Below are positions 63,609 to 64,000 of a DNA stretch of 64,000 bases, piece by piece. Position 1 is the stretch's first letter, and each line of letters begins with the position of its first letter. The translations under genes and the position numbers were made by a program. The DNA is taken from the NCBI GenBank assembly GCA_028284005.1, contig JANQSO010000011.1, positions 1-64,000 of the forward strand, read 5' to 3'. The notes beneath the pieces were generated by a model. That model worked only from the letters and a program-made list of their open reading frames with translations, was not told the DNA's origin and ran no database searches. This DNA is from Flavobacteriaceae bacterium (GTDB lineage Bacteria > Bacteroidota > Bacteroidia > Flavobacteriales > Flavobacteriaceae).

Positions 63609-64000
63609 ATGGTTTTAGTCACAGGAGGTACGGGTTTGGTAGGCTCACATTTGTTGTATTCGTTACTGAAAGGCAATGAAAATGTTCGTGCCATTCATAG
63701 AAGTTCAAGCGACCTGGAAGCCGTAAAAAAAGTATTCTCATACTTTACTTCTGAAGCTGATACTCTATTCCAAAAAATTGAGTGGGTAGAAGCAAATATT
63801 ACAGATATTCCAGCTTTAACAATGGCCTTTAAAGGTATTACACATGTCTATCATGCTGCAGCGTATATTAGTTTTAACCCAAAACACTATCGTAAACTTA
63901 AAAAAGCGAATGTAGAAGGCACTGCCAATATTGTAAACCTTTGCCTGGAGAATAAAATAAAAAAACTGTGCTATGTAAGTTCTGTCGCTACGTTGGGAAA
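63609..64000 (+). CDS. NAD-dependent epimerase/dehydratase, N-terminal part (runs off the right edge)
   Basis: The frame from ATG 63609 is open to the window end (130 residues). It begins MVLVTGGTGLVGSHLLYSLL, the glycine-rich NAD(P) motif G-G-T-G-L-V-G of extended SDR enzymes. HVYHAAAYISF and ANVEGTANIVNLCLENKIKK come next, and it reaches LCYVSSVATLG, where the catalytic Ser region begins. Sugar epimerases, dihydroflavonol-reductase-like and steroid-dehydrogenase-like enzymes share this N-terminus, so the substrate is open. Confidence 0.85.
   Translation, partial: MVLVTGGTGLVGSHLLYSLLKGNENVRAIHRSSSDLEAVKKVFSYFTSEADTLFQKIEWVEANITDIPALTMAFKGITHVYHAAAYISFNPKHYRKLKKANVEGTANIVNLCLENKIKKLCYVSSVATLG

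Overview
The window is a chromosomal segment of an AT-rich Bacteroidota, most probably a member of the Flavobacteriaceae. Several things point there. Four proteins end in type IX secretion (T9SS) sorting domains. DnaE carries an N-terminal proofreading exonuclease. Families DUF4270, DUF4907, DUF6252 and LVIVD/DUF4114 are present. Promoters have the TAnnTTTG -7 element, and Shine-Dalgarno sequences are mostly absent. No phage, integrase, insertion sequence, CRISPR array or rRNA gene was seen.

Layout. 1-3 kb holds the end of a glycosyltransferase, an outer-membrane-like protein, a lipoprotein, a DUF456 membrane protein and a nitroreductase. 3-7 kb holds a secreted PhoX-type phosphatase followed by a di-haem peroxidase with a long helical N-terminus. 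7-13 kb holds a LytS/LytTR two-component pair with DUF4907 and Kelch lipoproteins, divergent from a DUF4270 lipoprotein and a beta-barrel protein. 13.2-19.8 kb is a nine-gene molybdenum-cofactor operon: moeA, a modE-like regulator, a TSUP transporter, mobA, moaD, a MoeB-rhodanese, moaE, moaCB and moaA. It is preceded by a near-perfect ModE-type operator lying on the promoter. It runs head-on into an oppositely oriented formate operon at 19.8-26.8 kb: fhs, fdhD, a fused NuoE/NuoF-like diaphorase and a Mo-formate dehydrogenase. Together these make the cofactor, insert and sulfurate it, oxidise formate to CO2 with NAD+ and, through Fhs, feed formate into the folate one-carbon pool.

26.8-37.4 kb is the accessory-looking part. 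It has a DUF4114/LVIVD lipoprotein, an amine oxidase, a truncated hydrolase, a membrane AraC regulator, a small lipoprotein with a tandem HGQPGHRCD motif and a large leucine-rich T9SS protein. Dispersed palindromic repeats run through it, two of them 126 bp long and nearly identical, and it ends at a tRNA-Asp gene. 37.8-46 kb returns to core genes: DUF58, a ClpP paralogue, trxA, dnaE, a DUF6252 lipoprotein and rpsP with a very long acidic Ala/Glu tail.

46-57 kb holds rimM, trmN6, a glutaryl-CoA-type dehydrogenase and a metallophosphoesterase. It then has an iron-sulfur operon (mrp, nifU-like, ferredoxin-NADP reductase, ferredoxin), an alkyltransferase-like protein, a LysE transporter, trmB, a glycosyltransferase and a PhoB/PhoR-like pair. 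57-64 kb has a T9SS protein, a LuxE-like/transglutaminase-like/DUF350-like trio, tyrS, a second leucine-rich T9SS protein and the start of an NAD-dependent epimerase that runs off the window.
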